The position numbers were made by a program, and so were the translations under genes. From positions 93,288,748-93,352,747 of the forward strand of contig JAQMRL010000002.1 in NCBI GenBank assembly GCA_035578175.1: a stretch of DNA of 64,000 nucleotides, written 5' to 3'. Below the pieces are notes generated by a model, which was not told where the DNA came from, searched no databases, and was given only the letters and a program-made list of their open reading frames with translations. Origin of the DNA: Catonia carolina (lineage: Eukaryota; Arthropoda; Insecta; Hemiptera; Achilidae). Shown here in pieces: positions 21,761 through 35,040 of the stretch (its first letter is position 1; each line of letters starts with the position of its first letter).

Positions 21761-22060
21761 TCTCACAGGTTCAATAAAAAGAATATACTATCAGCAACAA
21801 TAGTGAAAATTACACAATAAGTTCTCACCAAATTCAATAAAAGACGATAGTGTCAACACAATAATGATCTGACATAGTGAATTCTCACAAAATTAATAAA
21901 AGAAAATATTGACATCAACAATAGTGTAATTACATAATGACTTCTCACAAAATCGATAAAAGAAAATATTAGCATCAATAATAATGAAATTGCATAATGA
22001 ATTCTCACAAAATTAATAAAAGAAAATATTGACAACTATAATAATGAAATTACATAATGA
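21761..22060. repeat. Five-unit 60-bp tandem array in 5' LTR
   Basis: Identical to the array at 13021-13320 in the other LTR. Its presence in both shows that it belonged to the active element before insertion. Confidence 0.9.
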
Positions 22061-22640
22061 ATTCTCGGTAAGACCCTAGCTAATGGGACGGTAGACTTGG
22101 TTAAAGTACTAGTACATAAGGGTACTTACAAAACCAGGCCAATATCGCCATCGTCCTCTCCCGAAACTTTCGGGGCCGTTATGTTAAGAGGGACTCAAAC
22201 GGGTCCAATCGCAGTATTCCAATTCCAACGGTCCGGCTAGGCCGGGGTCACACGAACGCACACAGTTCACTCAACCACAACTTATACAGTTCTAAAACCA
22301 CAGGCTACACCGCCTCACCATTCCACCGGCACGTCCCGAGAGTTCACTGGAAGCCTTAAACAGTTATTCACCAGAAATACTCGCGCACTACCACGATGAC
22401 CGCTCATACCGTATAGTCATACGTTGTCGCTCGTGTGTGCCTGTCCTACAAAAAGCGCGCGACTCTCATAGTCAGCTCTCACCTCGAGTCCACTCACACG
22501 ACTGGCAAGGCTCTCGCGTTCCACCCCGCTCCCGCCTTACTATACCCGTAACAGCCAACTCAGCTGACGCGACACATTCTAGCTCGCTTGCTTACACATT
22601 TCCTGGAATGCGTTCCTCGTACATAATAATTTTTATCCTA

Positions 22641-22754
22641 CAATATTACACTATTAGATTATTACATTTTACGATTATACATCGTTACATTACATGACAA
22701 TATTACACTATTAGATTATTACATTTTACGATTACACATCATTACATTACATGA
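22641..22754. repeat. 57-bp tandem duplication in 5' LTR
   Basis: Units 22641-22697 and 22698-22754, identical to the pair in the 3' LTR. Confidence 0.9.
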
Positions 22755-22857
22755 CATTGTTTAACAATTAAAAATACGCTATTAGAAATAAAATTATTTA
22801 AAATGAAAATACACTATTTAGTAAATAACTCGGTTCAATCCCATAATATTACAAAGG

Positions 22858-25220
22858 GTTTTTTAAATTTTTTACCGTATGGAAGGTTTTGAAAGTATTT
22901 CGTTTTTTGTAATTCATAAAGCTTTAGTGCACTCTGTTGTATGTGAATTTAGAAAGATATTAATTAACGTTAATAAAATTATAAGCCTGAAGTAAAGAGA
23001 AACGTTGGAACTTTATAATAGGATGCAATGTTTTCTGCAAGCGGGAAAAGCACTTGTGAATCGCCGTACAAACACCGGAGCTCTTAAAACTATACGTACA
23101 TTTATGTCAGCTATTCCCGTTCATCAGGTATATTATACTGTATTCACAGACTAGCAATACCCTGAAAAACAGACGAGTTTCTTTAAAGCAAACGTTTTTA
23201 CTTATACTCATTATTTAATGCTGTTTATATTTTGTACACAATAAAATATGCAAAATAAAATGGGTTTAAGAATGAAAATGTTTATTCTTTGACAAGAGGA
23301 TTTTAATTTCACGCACAACCATTCAAACACGTTTTTAAATATTATTCCATTGTTCTCTTCTTTATATTTTAGCTCATTGTTTCAACAGGATTATTATCGA
23401 ATATTTTCAAACGTTTAAAAAAGCAAAATACTGTTTTTATGTACGTTCAGTTACCTAACAGGGTTACAATAATTTTCATGTTTTCTTTAAAATTACATCT
23501 TTATAAATGTCGTTGCTTTTTATACAAGTAATTAATTAAATTGTGTCTTGTAAAAAAAATACATGTCAAACTCTTTTTTCCCAAAACGTTATATGGAAAA
23601 ATATTAAGTATTAATTTTACTAATATTGTTTGTCAGAGTTATCTTACAACTTAAAAAAAGATTACCTAATAGGTTTCCACTTAAATTAAAAAAAACTTGT
23701 TCTTAACATACTTTTCTTATCGAGGACTGTTTTATTTTTCCAAACAACCAAAATGTCCATTCGAAACGTTTTTAAAAAATAATTTTGATGTGAGCATGAT
23801 TAACTTTGAACATTGAAACTCGAATTCACGACCGCTGTCATTGTGGATCACCGTACTAAATCAACCATCGAACATTTTATTTTAATTTTTATGGACAATG
23901 ATTTTTTACTGATTAACTGACTATTCTGATCCCGAAGAACTATTATTTTTAAAAATAATGCAGTTACACTACTAATATAGACTCACTAGGTCCAGTTCTA
24001 GGAACGAGAAAAACTGTTCCATACAAAGCGCATTCAAGTCATCCTCAACAAAATTATTATAAATATATAATAGTTTGAGGAATTAGCAAACGTTGTGAGG
24101 AGGCGTAAATGCTAATGGTGTCGAGACCTCGCAGAAGAACAATGAAGAATACGTCTTAGCTTCAAGTGGCAAATTAAATTTCTTTTTAGAAAATGCAGCG
24201 TTCAAAAAATTTGTTTCAGGTAAAAAATATTATATTAAGTCTTTAAAATATTTGGAGTAAAATAAATGCAAAAATATAATTGAATTTAAGTAAAATAATT
24301 ACTTAAGTCGCTTTCTCCTGTATCAAATTAGATGTACTCAGAAATTGAGTAATCTTATTTATAATCTTCTATGCTTAGACATCTGGTTAAAATAAGAGAA
24401 CAATATAGTATTATTTTTTAAATAGAAATAGTTACTTTAACTCAATTTCATCCAGTTTGTCTGAATAAATCAAAATTAAAGAATGTCTCATTTTACGTTA
24501 GCCGATTAAACTGGGAGAATAGACTATCCACCAGCTCTTTGATGTTAACAATATTATTGCTGTAAATTTTCGTGTAGTATATTATACTATATATACAGTG
24601 ATTTTTTTTAATACTTTATAAATTAAACTTCCTACTTAATGACCCATTTTTAAATAAGTTAAGGTGATTTATGTAGGTAGTTTAAAAGTATATTTAGGTT
24701 ATGTACTATTAAACATTTTTAATATAAACATGAACATTTAATATGAATATATAATATGAACATTTAAAAAATTTTGTTCTGGTTTAATTTTATTGTCTAG
24801 ATGATTGAAAATGATTGTAAAATCCTTTAATGAGCAAAAAACCCGATCGTGAGTAAGATAGTAAGGATGCCCCGAAAATCATTTAGATGTGTAAAAAGTT
24901 TCATTTTGAGACCCGTATTCTAGGCTCTTCCGCCGTCTCCGATGTGGAATATATCCTTCTTCTACCACTATCAAGATTATCGAAAATCTTCACATTTACC
25001 TTTGTTAATCTGTATTGCTTATTCAGTAGGTGTTAAATGTATTTTTACCTTATTCGCAATTATTATCCTGTATAAAAAAGCTATAAGAGCTTGAGTTATC
25101 AGCAATTGGGACGTGCGGCGTTGGGGTTGAGATCCCACATCTAACTGTCTTACCTAAGGTTAAGATCAGCTGCTACTCAATTCAGAGACAAAACCTTTTA
25201 TGAGCTAATTAATTACTCAA
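22858..25220. other. A/T-rich DNA without assignable gene
   Basis: Two slightly G/C-richer pieces (about 23030-23130 and 24860-24970) show no frame or repeat I can name. A tRNA-like GGGGTTGAGATCCCAC near 25122 hints at a degraded SINE head, too weak to call. Confidence 0.45.
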
Positions 25221-25334
25221 AAAAATAGTAAACACGGTATTAACATGAAATCTTGTCAATTCCTGTATGCTTTATGGAAAAATAGTAAACACGGTATTAA
25301 CATGAAGTCTTGTCAATTCCTATATGCCTTTATG
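25221..25334. repeat. 57-bp tandem duplication
   Basis: Units 25221-25277 and 25278-25334 share AAAAATAGTAAACACGGTAT and TCTTGTCAATTCCT with a few differences. They are non-coding. Confidence 0.85.
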
Positions 25335-25694
25335 ACACTTGAACGTTAACCCTTAAAACCCTACATAACAAAGGTTATAATGTTATCAAACATTTTTAAC
25401 ATATTAATCTCTAACTACAATATTTAAACAACAGTAATAACAATATAATTTTTATTTACCCTCTAACTGACTGAATTAAAGAATATTAATAGAAACGGTT
25501 TGATTACAAACAACGTACAGTTATAACGAATAAATTCTTCGTTTGTTGGTGAATACATACCAGAAATTAGTACAAACGTGGAAAGAATGATTAAATGTGG
25601 AAAAGAAAAACTCCAAGGAAGGAAGACGTAATAAGCTGTTTTCCTATACTTGCAAGGAATAACATAATTCATTCATTACGATATAAGAATAGTG

Positions 25695-26150
25695 TGTTGT
25701 GAATAAAGGAAGTCGATATAATTGAACAAATTTTGCTTTATTAATTTTGAATTATCTCACAACATAGATTATTAATTTTTAGTTTTCGTTACGTTTTTTC
25801 TTTATTACATGTGTAGTTTATTTTTTTAACAAATCCCTCTCACAACTTTTAAAATTACTATTATTTTAAATATCATTTTAATTTATACCGTGTAGTCTTT
25901 TAAATGTGTATGTTAATTTAAATTTTATAACTGGTGTGTGGACCTTCCATCTTGCTTGACGTTTGGTACCACACTCTCCTAATTCCTTTACAAAAATCTT
26001 AGTTCTTATTTTCTAGTTTCCTAGCAACGAAACTTTGTTTAAATAAATTAAATACTTTTATATATATTTTAAACCAGCTGAGTTTGTTTATACTTTTGAC
26101 TAGAGCAAACATAAACAGATTTATCTGTGACTCATTTTCGAATCGTTACA
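25695..26150 (-). repeat. Full LTR copy (456 bp)
   Basis: Nearly identical to the solo LTR at 58962-59418 over its whole length, with about a dozen visible differences. Confidence 0.85.
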
Positions 26151-26743
26151 AATACCCTCCCATTTAAATTTTGAAACCAAAGAAAAATTTAGCCCTTAAT
26201 TATAATTATATTTTAAATTTTGAATTTGTTTGATAAATTTAAATGTAATAACTATAGCCAAAATATTTCAAATTCATGCTGCTAGGTAATCTTACAACTC
26301 ATTATTCAAACAACATTAATATAATTAAGTACAACTTAATGAACTATGTAAACAAATTACCAACAAAATAACTAATTAACAAACAATATAAGCAGCTCAA
26401 TAGATAAACCGTGCAAATAAACTATAAACTATAAACATAATGTAATTGAACATAACCCTATCAAACATTAGAGTGTATAAACATTACTGATAAACATTAT
26501 GTTTATCGGTTCTCAACTAATAAAATATAAAATAAAACCTTAACAACAAACATAACCAACATATATACATAATTTTCTCACATTTATCATGATTAGTGTA
26601 CCTAGCATCGATATTTACTATAAGTATATTATCTTTAACAAAGCTCATTAGTAATTCATTAAGTTTACCAAGATTGTTAATTCTTTTGGTTTGGAAATTC
26701 CTACCAATACTGAGTTTATTAATTACATTGTTTTTAACAATGT

Positions 26744-26902
26744 AAAAATCTTAGTTTTTATTTTCCAGTTTCCTAGCAACGAAACTTTGTTTAAATAAAT
26801 TAAATACTTTTATATATATTTTAAACCAGCTGAGTTTGTTTATACTCTCGACTAGAGCAAACATAAACAGATTTATCTGTGACTCATTTTCGAATCGTTA
26901 CA
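26744..26902 (-). repeat. Partial LTR copy (159 bp)
   Basis: It starts at AAAAATCTTAG and ends at CGTTACA. It matches 25992-26150 with three or four substitutions. Confidence 0.85.
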
Positions 26903-27008
26903 AGTGTCTGCAGTAAAACAATGATAAATCTAAAAGTATGAAATTTTGTTCAATTATGTCTTTCTCAAAACGAAGTCTTTCTAAGAAGATACCTTCCTCA
27001 GGTATATG

Positions 27009-27031
27009 GTAGGTCAGGTCAGGTCAGGTCA
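27009..27031. repeat. (GGTCA)n short tandem repeat
   Basis: Four and a half units of AGGTC. Confidence 0.9.
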
Positions 27032-27495
27032 GATTCTATAGATGGTTTACAGTATAAAATGTACTTTTGAATATTTTTGTATTTTAGTTAATTAAATCCA
27101 CATAACCTATATATGAGTAAGTCTAATAATGCCAACTTTCTAACAAATTATACTTATTAGCTCAGTTCAAACAAATATGCAATATAATTTAATATTAATG
27201 TACAACTGCTCCTCTGTCTTACATTTTAATCTCAAAACTCGAGTTCAGTAAATATTTTATAATTATCGAAAAACATTTTAGATAAGACAATGTCTAAGTT
27301 TTAATTAGAAGTTGATAATGTTATAAGCGTAAATTATTAGCAAACAATTTTGTAAAATTAAATTTTTCAGCACGCTATTTCCTATATTGGAATATACTAG
27401 GCTAAAAGAAAATTTATGTTTAAATTTGTTTTCATATAAAGATATATTGAATAGTATTATTTATAAGTGATTTTTAAAAGTATGTTACTAGTCAC

Positions 27496-27612
27496 TTTTT
27501 ACTTTCTCTTGCCTATATGAATATATATAGGAAGGAAAGTATTGTTTTCATGTCGATTTTTCGAAATCGAGTTTTCACCGGATCTACACGTTTTTTATTT
27601 CCAAGTTACTTA
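27496..27612 (+). repeat. Interspersed repeat family A, short copy
   Basis: It contains TTTACTTTCTCTTGCC, then GAAAGTATTGTTTTCATG and AAATCGAGTTTTCACCGGAT. The same ordered blocks recur at 33215-33530 and 46625-46812, and inverted at 40560-40800. It has no ORF and its class is unknown. Confidence 0.65.
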
Positions 27613-30600
27613 CGTATAAATATTGAAAAATACTTTCCAAACTATTAATTTGTTGGCAATGTGAACCTAAAGTAACGTTGAACAGATCACTTAAAAAATG
27701 TTACGATAAAGCTTTAGGAATTGTTTTTTTTATTTTACATATGATATACATTTATAACACTGCTATAGACATATTTCTATAGCCAATGTTTTTACGTCGT
27801 TTATTCCAAAAAAATTACCAGTTATGTTAATTTTATAATTTTTCTCTATTCTTTCTTATTTTTATAAAAACATTCTTTAACTACACGGAAACGGGAGTGG
27901 ATTTGCCAGAGGTTTCTCATTTTTTATACCGCCAACGTTTTCTGAACTGGAACAAATTTGAATAATGGTTACCCCAGGGTCGAAGAAAATGATGCATAGC
28001 ATTCTCAACATAGTCAGTAGGCCCCATGTGGCTTTGGTTTTAAAATTTATGGAATTACAGATTCATCATTCAAATTATTTTACTTGTAGTCATTTACATT
28101 AAGTTGCACGCTTACATTTTTAAACTTTATTTTCCATTTTCTCCAACGTATCTTCCGTTTTACGGCGGAAATAATTATTTAATATTGACTAAAGCTGTAA
28201 TAAATTTATACCGGGGTTTTAGTTTCTGCATAATACGTTTATTCTATAGCAAGAGTTGGAATAATTGTCTTAGAAGTCAACGTTAACATAAATCAAAAGG
28301 TTATGCTTTTATAATTTTAAAAACAAATTTTAAATTAAAAATTGTCGTTTCTGTTACAAATTTTTATCTTCAAATTACTAAAAGTGACAAAAATACCATC
28401 AGGGTAGATCTTTATTAAAATAGAGACGGATTGAATGTTAGAAATAAATAAATAAACACACTTAGACCTTAGTTAAAAATCAATTCTTTGTCCATTGGCT
28501 CTGCATCCAAAAAAAACTCATAATTGTATTGCGCAAAGGAAACTAAATGTTATGTTAATTTAATGTTTCTAACACGTAACATAATAAACAATTAACTTAT
28601 TTCTTAAGATTGAACGAAGAGTTTGAGATCTCAGCCACAATAAAGGAAGGGAGAGTAACGGACACAAAGAAGAAGAAAACAGAATTTGAAAGGAGCAATA
28701 TTCTCAATTTGCAGAAATGTAGAAACACGATGTTTTATTGTTGAAGGAATACCATAAATATTAACAAAGAAGTTGAATTCAAGACAGCGAATAGAAAAGT
28801 ATATAGAACGAAAATTTAACAAGTGAAGAAGCTGGTTCTGAAGATAAAAAAGAAACAATTTTTGTTCTGTTTACAAAACAAAAAGCAAGAATTAGTCAGC
28901 GATTAATAGGAAATTTGGCAAAAACGGAAAAAGTAGAAAAATTTCTGATAAGTTATGCCAATCTCAACCCAAAAATATATAAAATGTTATCATATAATTA
29001 ACAATAGTAAATTTAGTAGATTTATTTCAACTAAAACACAAACATCAATAATTTATGATGAATTCTTATGATATTTTAAGTTCTAAAACATCATGATACG
29101 GTATAAATATATGTACGATATAAATTTTCACAAATTTCTTCTAAGTTGATATAAAATGAACTTTACAAATACTAACACTTTTTTTAAAATCTAAAATTTA
29201 AAAAAAATTCAGTATAATAGTAATATACGTTCAAAAATGCACTTTCGGTAAATGATTTAAAATTTATTTTTACCAGTATTTTTTATATACCTACATAAAC
29301 CAGACTTTACTTTTGCAAAGAAGCAATACATTTTGAAGACTACGTGAAATATATACTGTTATACTATTTTAAATAACATGAAATTTACACAAATAAAATG
29401 CAACGGAAGATCTTTCTCCAACCATTAAAATATTATACTGTACATGTAAGTATATTATAATATATATTGTATAAAATGTGTAACAAGGTTAAAGTATAAA
29501 AATTGCTCTAACAAGAACTTATTTTCTTATTACTTACAATTCAGAAGAATAACTTTCATGTTCAATAAGAAACAGACTAAACAAACATATTAATTTTTTA
29601 GTTTGTACAAAAATAAATTTCAATATTAAAAACAAAAATTTATTTTTTGTTTATCATCGATTTTAAGAGAGGCCAGAAAATACTTAAGTAAACAAAGAGG
29701 AAGAAAGTCGGGGACAAGAATAATAAAGCGCTTAGGCTTGTTTCAAGCCATGAGTAAATCCAACTTACATAGTTAAGTGACCTAACATCAAAACTTGCTC
29801 ATTGGGATCATTTAAGATCTACAGCTAATGAGATATAGATACCAGTTAGTGAACGAAAGGAGTAAGTAACCCTGAGAAATCAGATAGACCTGTTGGTTGT
29901 AGCCGTACTTGAAACAAAACACGGTAATAATCAAACTACCTATCAGTTACATTCAATATTATTTGATTTTTAGGTAATTACTGACATTTTTAATACAATA
30001 CTCGCTCTTATTGTATACAAAACGATAATTCTAATCATTGTGACAAGTAAATTACATTCTCTCTGTAGTCCACTATTAAACGCAGATCTCTTTAAAATGT
30101 CACCTAGTTTTATCCCGTGTTCAGTTTAATCCCACCACTCCCCTCCCAACAGTGGCTGTGCCATCATCCCCTTCCCATCAGCGGTTCTGGTCCGCATACC
30201 CATGTTCCTTGTTACCACTTCTCTATGTTTAAAAATGAACTATTTCATCTACTGTCTAATGTGTCTTCATTATGGCTCGCTCATTTACATTTTTGTTGTA
30301 CGATAACCTGAATTTTGGTAATGTTTATTATAAGTATTAATTTGGTTTTCGATGTAACAATATTATCCATATCATAATTGTGGTTTTTGCAGGTTGTGTT
30401 TTTGCTAGTATATAGGCCTACCAATCTTTATCTTAGTAAACACCTATGTCTGCGTACCGTAGGTTCAAATCAAATACCTTAGACTTCAAACATTCTGGGT
30501 TGTTTTTGATTCTCAGACTAACAATCAATTTCTCAAACGCTGCTCATTCCAATCGGTTATTTTTATCAACTTCCGCCGTTTGGTTCATTTTGTCAGGTCT

Positions 30601-33214
30601 AATTAGTTGACCTAGACGTAATTGTTGTGTATTCTTTGAACCCATACCAGTTATGTAAAAAATATTTACCCAATTGATTACATTGCAGTTTAAAATTTTT
30701 GAAGTTTTTATGAAAGTTATCTTTCCGAGATGGTTGGGTAAAAGTACAAAGAAATTTTACTGAAAAATAACAATCTCTAAAATTACATATTTTACACAAT
30801 AGGATCAAATTCAAAAATTGTCTTACTTGTTTCTTTACTTGTACCTGCAATCATTTTCTCAATGAAGTTAAATATTTACACTCGATATAGATTATTACAG
30901 AAACTTTTAAATCCCTATTGAATAATTTGTATAAAATATTATACGAAAAATCTGGAACATTCTTGATCACTCACCTTCCAACATCCCAATAAGTTGATTT
31001 TGAAAGATTCATTTATCCTAACGTACCCATTTTCAATATTTTTGACATTTATGTACAATACTTTCTTAATATATTTTAAACGGAAAACTTAATTAACTGA
31101 GACTAACATAACTCTTATAAAATTCAAAGCAGGCTTTTTTTGATTTCAGACCGCAAGCACGTTTAAAATTTTAATGTTCTTGGTTGGTTTTGATTTAGGG
31201 TTAGTTACAAGAGTTCTAAAGAATATATTATTTATTTTTAATTTACTGCTTTTTTGTAACTTTATAAATAAATTGTATTTATTAAGAATTCCGATCTCAA
31301 AACTGCTTGTTTCTTTTAAAACTTACATTCTTCTTTCGTATAGACGCGGATATTAGGTGTAACCCAACTAGCATACTGCAAGCCAATATTGCCGAAAAGA
31401 AAGATTTAGGGTAGCAACCACAATTGGAGATTGTTACGTGATGGGACTGCACATTATTGCGTTCATACTGAACATAAAGACCACTCATGGCAATGGGAAA
31501 AATTTTGTACGGTGAAAGAAAAACATACCATGCACTTGTATTACGTAAGTGGAAAAAGTAAATAATCTTTAGAAAATATATTAATTTCACAATCATGATA
31601 TAAAATTTATTATTTCTATTATTGCTAATAATAACAAATTATAATTCCAACAAATAATTTAAAAGACAATATATTTCCAATCTGCATTAAATTTAACACT
31701 TTTAGTACCTATGTGTAAATACTCTTACTTAGTTACAAATGTTAATTAATAAGCAGAATATTACTATATATAAATTTTTTTTTAATACAAGTAGTAGTAA
31801 TTATCGAATTATTCTAATTTTCTTCAAATCATTCACTAGTTGTTAGTATTGAATCCTTGATTCGAAATGATATAGTATGATAAAGTAACAGTTTTTAGTA
31901 TTGTACGGTAGATAAAATAATGAAAATGAAAAAGTAATGTATTTTAAAATAAACTTTGTTCATGTAATTTAAAGTGCATGTGAAAAATGTAAACTAATAT
32001 TACAAAAAATACATGTTTGTTCCTATAGGGGTCTCAAAAGTTACTCAACCGTTAGAAAAAAATTCTTTCGCCGTTGGAAAGTGTATAAAATTTATGTAAA
32101 ATGTCAATATGAAATTTTTTTAGGTTTAAAAAGAAATTTTTTGATTGGTAAAATCGTCCAAATTAACCATTTACAACTACTTTATGTATCCAATAGAACG
32201 CTACACTCAAACCTAAATGTACCCTAAATAAATGACGTTTTCTTAAAACTATATACAAAATTTAGGAAGAAACTCGTGAACCACCATAACCCATTGGTCT
32301 CAAATCTGGCTACGCTGACTCTCCCAAACAATCCAATAAGACGTCTGAAACGTCGATGGAGCCGGGACCTCATCTATTAACGTAGTACTGTAATTGACTA
32401 TCCATTACAATGTTCTAAACGCTGCACTTAATAATACACTTGTCTATTCACGTCGGAGTTCTGTAACTGGACTGTGTCTCCACTCACGTTTGTGTACCAT
32501 GTTAATTTTTCCCAAATTTTGTGATATCACATTCACTGATTGTTTCCAACAGATTGTGAATTTCCTAAATTAAAAAATTAAAAAACAAAAACAAAAAAGA
32601 TTGGTAAAATGAAGTTCTATTTAATTTTTATTTATTTGGTAAAATAATTAGTTCTTTCATTAATTTTAAATACGTATTTTCCCACTATTATTACGCTGTC
32701 ATGTACAATACGGTCAGGGATCAGGTACGGTAAAGTACTGGCCTACCATGACATCATTCTTTCCTTTTTCCTGATATTAAAAAAATAATGCCATATCGAA
32801 GTTTTTGACAGATAGTTATGTAAAGTAAACCTTTAAAAATCAAAAAAATCGCCCGATTATTATTATATATATATAGATTCTATCTATAAAAAATAGATTT
32901 CACTTACATTTTGTTATAACACTCATTTATTCTCAGGTCGTTATTGTCCCCTTCCACTGGCGTTTCATACTGAGGTCAACGAAACTCCGTACTAAATTGG
33001 TTTTATTTTTTTAGTCCTGATTTGCCTTTGAGCAAGTAAATTGCGTGTGTGAAGTTATATGTCTTAAACTAGTTTTTAATTTCTTCTACTTCTACTACTA
33101 ATCATCGTCATTATTATCGTCTCCACCAACGTCATTTTCAGCTTCAACTGCCTCATGTTTCAAGATATTAAGGCACAATTCAGGTCAAGTTTAGTTTTTT
33201 CAGAGTTTGTTGTT
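27613..33214. other. A/T-rich non-coding DNA, 5.6 kb
   Basis: No coding region, terminal repeat or RNA gene is supported. ATATAGGCCTACCAA near 30413 equals the start of the SINE at 48471 and may be a SINE scrap. The ORFs at 28104, 28631, 30117, 30599, 31174 and 31297 (60-99 codons) show no recognisable motif and are likely chance. Confidence 0.5.
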
Positions 33215-33530
33215 TTAACTTTCTCTCACCCTATGCGAAAAATCGGAAATGAAAAAATTGTTTTCATGTTGATGGTTTTAAATCGAGTTTTCACCGAAAA
33301 TACACGTTTTCAGGCCCCTTGTGAACTCAAAATACATGTTTTTAGCAATTGGTCTGCGTGTCTCTGAACAAAATATCTTAAGAACAGAACAATGTACGAA
33401 GTTGAAACTTGGTACTTAAAGTTAAGTACCACTACTACCGACACAAATATTTTCGTAAAAATCGGTAAACCGGGAGTAGTACCTAGTTTATTCGTCCAGT
33501 TTTTCACTTTTCAGTAAAAACGGCTTCTGC
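33215..33530 (+). repeat. Interspersed repeat family A, longest copy
   Basis: It runs from CTTTCTCTCACCCTATG through AAATCGAGTTTTCACCGAAA and CACGTTTTCAGGCCCCTTG to AGTTGAAACTTGGTACTTAA and GTTTATTCGTCCAGTTTTTC. The inverted copy at 40560-40800 shares most of these blocks at lower identity. It gives the best view of the family's length, at least 300 bp. Confidence 0.65.
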
Positions 33531-34591
33531 ATTTATTTTTTTAAAAATTGCCTTAATTACATTTTTCATTATCTACAAAACACCATGTCTGCTGAAATTC
33601 TTGAGAGGGCTGTGTTTTCCAGCTAAAAATTGTCTTTTTAGGTTATAGCCATAATATGCTTTTAAGGACAAAAGTTTATACAATTAAAGTAGTACAAAAT
33701 TGAAAATACTACATATTTTATTGCAAACATGTTTTCTACAATACATCGTTTACCATTAAATTAGTGATTTTCAGTATTTGTCTCATTAAAATAGGTAAAA
33801 ACGGTTTTTTAAAGATTGCCACCTTTGAATGCATTTAACCACAAAATCTATAAACAAAGTCATAGAAAATTAAAAAGTCTTTAGCTTTTATTGAAAGTAG
33901 TTTTTTCTACTAAGCTTAGTTAAGCTTCAATTAGTGATTTTTCATATTTTAAAATCAAACATAGATTGATTTTCATATTGTGTCATTCACTAATTATTAG
34001 AATTAGGTTATACTTTTAATTCTACATTGTTTACTCATGATTGAATAAAGGTTATAATCTGTTCATTATTCACATTGGCAACATAAAAGTTTGTGAGAAC
34101 ACCAGATTTGTTCAAAACACACTGGTCAGTGTGTTTTATTGTTCATTCCTAGAACCTTATTATTTAGACTTATTTAGGCTTTGCTGAAAGTTTACATTTT
34201 TATTTGCAAAAAACTGATTACAAGAGAATAACTCTTTGTTAAAAAAGAATTTAGTTTACCGCACAGCACAGCGAGCGAGGGGTTGATAGTTAATTATTAA
34301 CAACGGAGTTATTTTTTAACTATTACATACACATAATGTATATGAAGAATGTTGCAGTGACTTGTATCTAAAATTTAGCACCATTTTAAATAGATATAAT
34401 AAACAGATATTTAAAATTTATAGTAAACTGGTATTTATATTAATAATGGTGGTAGTATTATTGCATTCTGAACTACATATGGTTTTTCTAAAACATGTAT
34501 TATATCAAAATACTTATTTATATTAAAGATTCGGAAAATTTCTAAAATATTTTATATATCATCTTTCATTCTTTATTTATTTATTTATATA
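33531..34591. other. A/T-rich non-coding DNA
   Basis: No gene. A perfect 11-bp inverted repeat, AAAACACACTG-GT-CAGTGTGTTTT, lies at 34114-34137. Confidence 0.5.
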
Positions 34592-34896
34592 TACCGTATT
34601 TACCCGAATATAAGGCGATCCGAACATAAGGTAACCCTTTAAATTTCAATTAATATTTTAGATAAAAAAACCATAGCCAATTAGGTATGTTAGAAACAGT
34701 AAAGGATGAAACACACTCTTACCCTTATTGAACTCCAAATTTATCTTTGTGATTATGATACGCTGAACAAAAATAATGAAGACCATTGACTAATTTTTTA
34801 ATGTTGATTGTTTAATTAAAAATGAAATCAGGCCCTAACACTACATTGTATAAACGAAAACTATTACAAAACAAACTTTAAATTGTCTAACTTCTT

Positions 34897-35040
34897 TTAA
34901 GCTTCACAAACCTCTTCAAATCTATTCTCATCGTCTTCATTACTTAAATTAGAAACCTCCGCACTTTCATCCGATAACTTATCATCCTCTGAGCCATCTA
35001 TTTAGAGTGTTCCATCGAAATGGAGAACTTCTTGAAGCCG
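34897..35040 (-). pseudogene. pogo/Tigger transposase C-terminal remnant
   Basis: The frame at 35001-34897 reads IDGSEDDKLSDESAEVSNLS, continues with more acidic residues and ends in TAA. In the adjacent frame just upstream (35040-35002) is GFKKFSIS. In pogo/Tigger/jerky proteins a G/SFKKCGISNxxDGSEDD segment followed by an acidic tail closes the transposase, so one frameshift separates these halves. HTH and DDE domains are absent. It is dead. Confidence 0.6.

Larger units (their letters stand above)
21411..22853 (-). repeat. 5' LTR of the endogenous retrovirus
   Basis: The 1443-bp partner of 12671-14113, carrying the 60-bp array (21761-22060) and the 57-bp duplication (22641-22754). It differs from the 3' LTR at 21419 and 22800 only. 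Confidence 0.95.
12667..22857 (-). mobile_element. Young Ty3/Gypsy endogenous retrovirus with env
   Basis: This is a complete LTR-to-LTR provirus on the minus strand, flanked by the 4-bp duplication AAGG (12667-12670 and 22854-22857). In sense order it has a 5' LTR (22853-21411), tRNA-Leu-type PBS, gag, a -1 frameshift module, pol (PR-RT-RNaseH-IN), env, a purine tract and a 3' LTR (14113-12671). Line-by-line comparison of the LTRs shows only two differences in 1443 bp (12679 G versus 21419 A; 14060 T versus 22800 A), so the insertion is recent. All three ORFs are uninterrupted, although the protease active-site Asp is Asn. Base composition is far richer in G+C than the surrounding DNA. An F-type env is the mark of errantivirus-like insect retroviruses, but Gag carries two CCHC knuckles, unlike gypsy itself. 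Confidence 0.95.
25695..26902 (-). mobile_element. Internally deleted LTR element with one full and one partial LTR
   Basis: The 4-bp duplication AGTG flanks the unit (25691-25694 and 26903-26906). A full LTR, 25695-26150 (TGTTGTGAATAAAG...CGTTACA on plus), is followed by about 590 bp of A/T-rich internal DNA and then a partial second copy, 26744-26902, matching only the last 159 bp. Directly inside the full LTR the minus strand reads AAATGGGAGGGTATT, a good purine tract. The element is therefore minus-oriented: 25695-26150 is its 3' LTR and its 5' LTR has lost its inner end and the PBS. No coding remains. It is non-autonomous or deleted. Confidence 0.8.
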
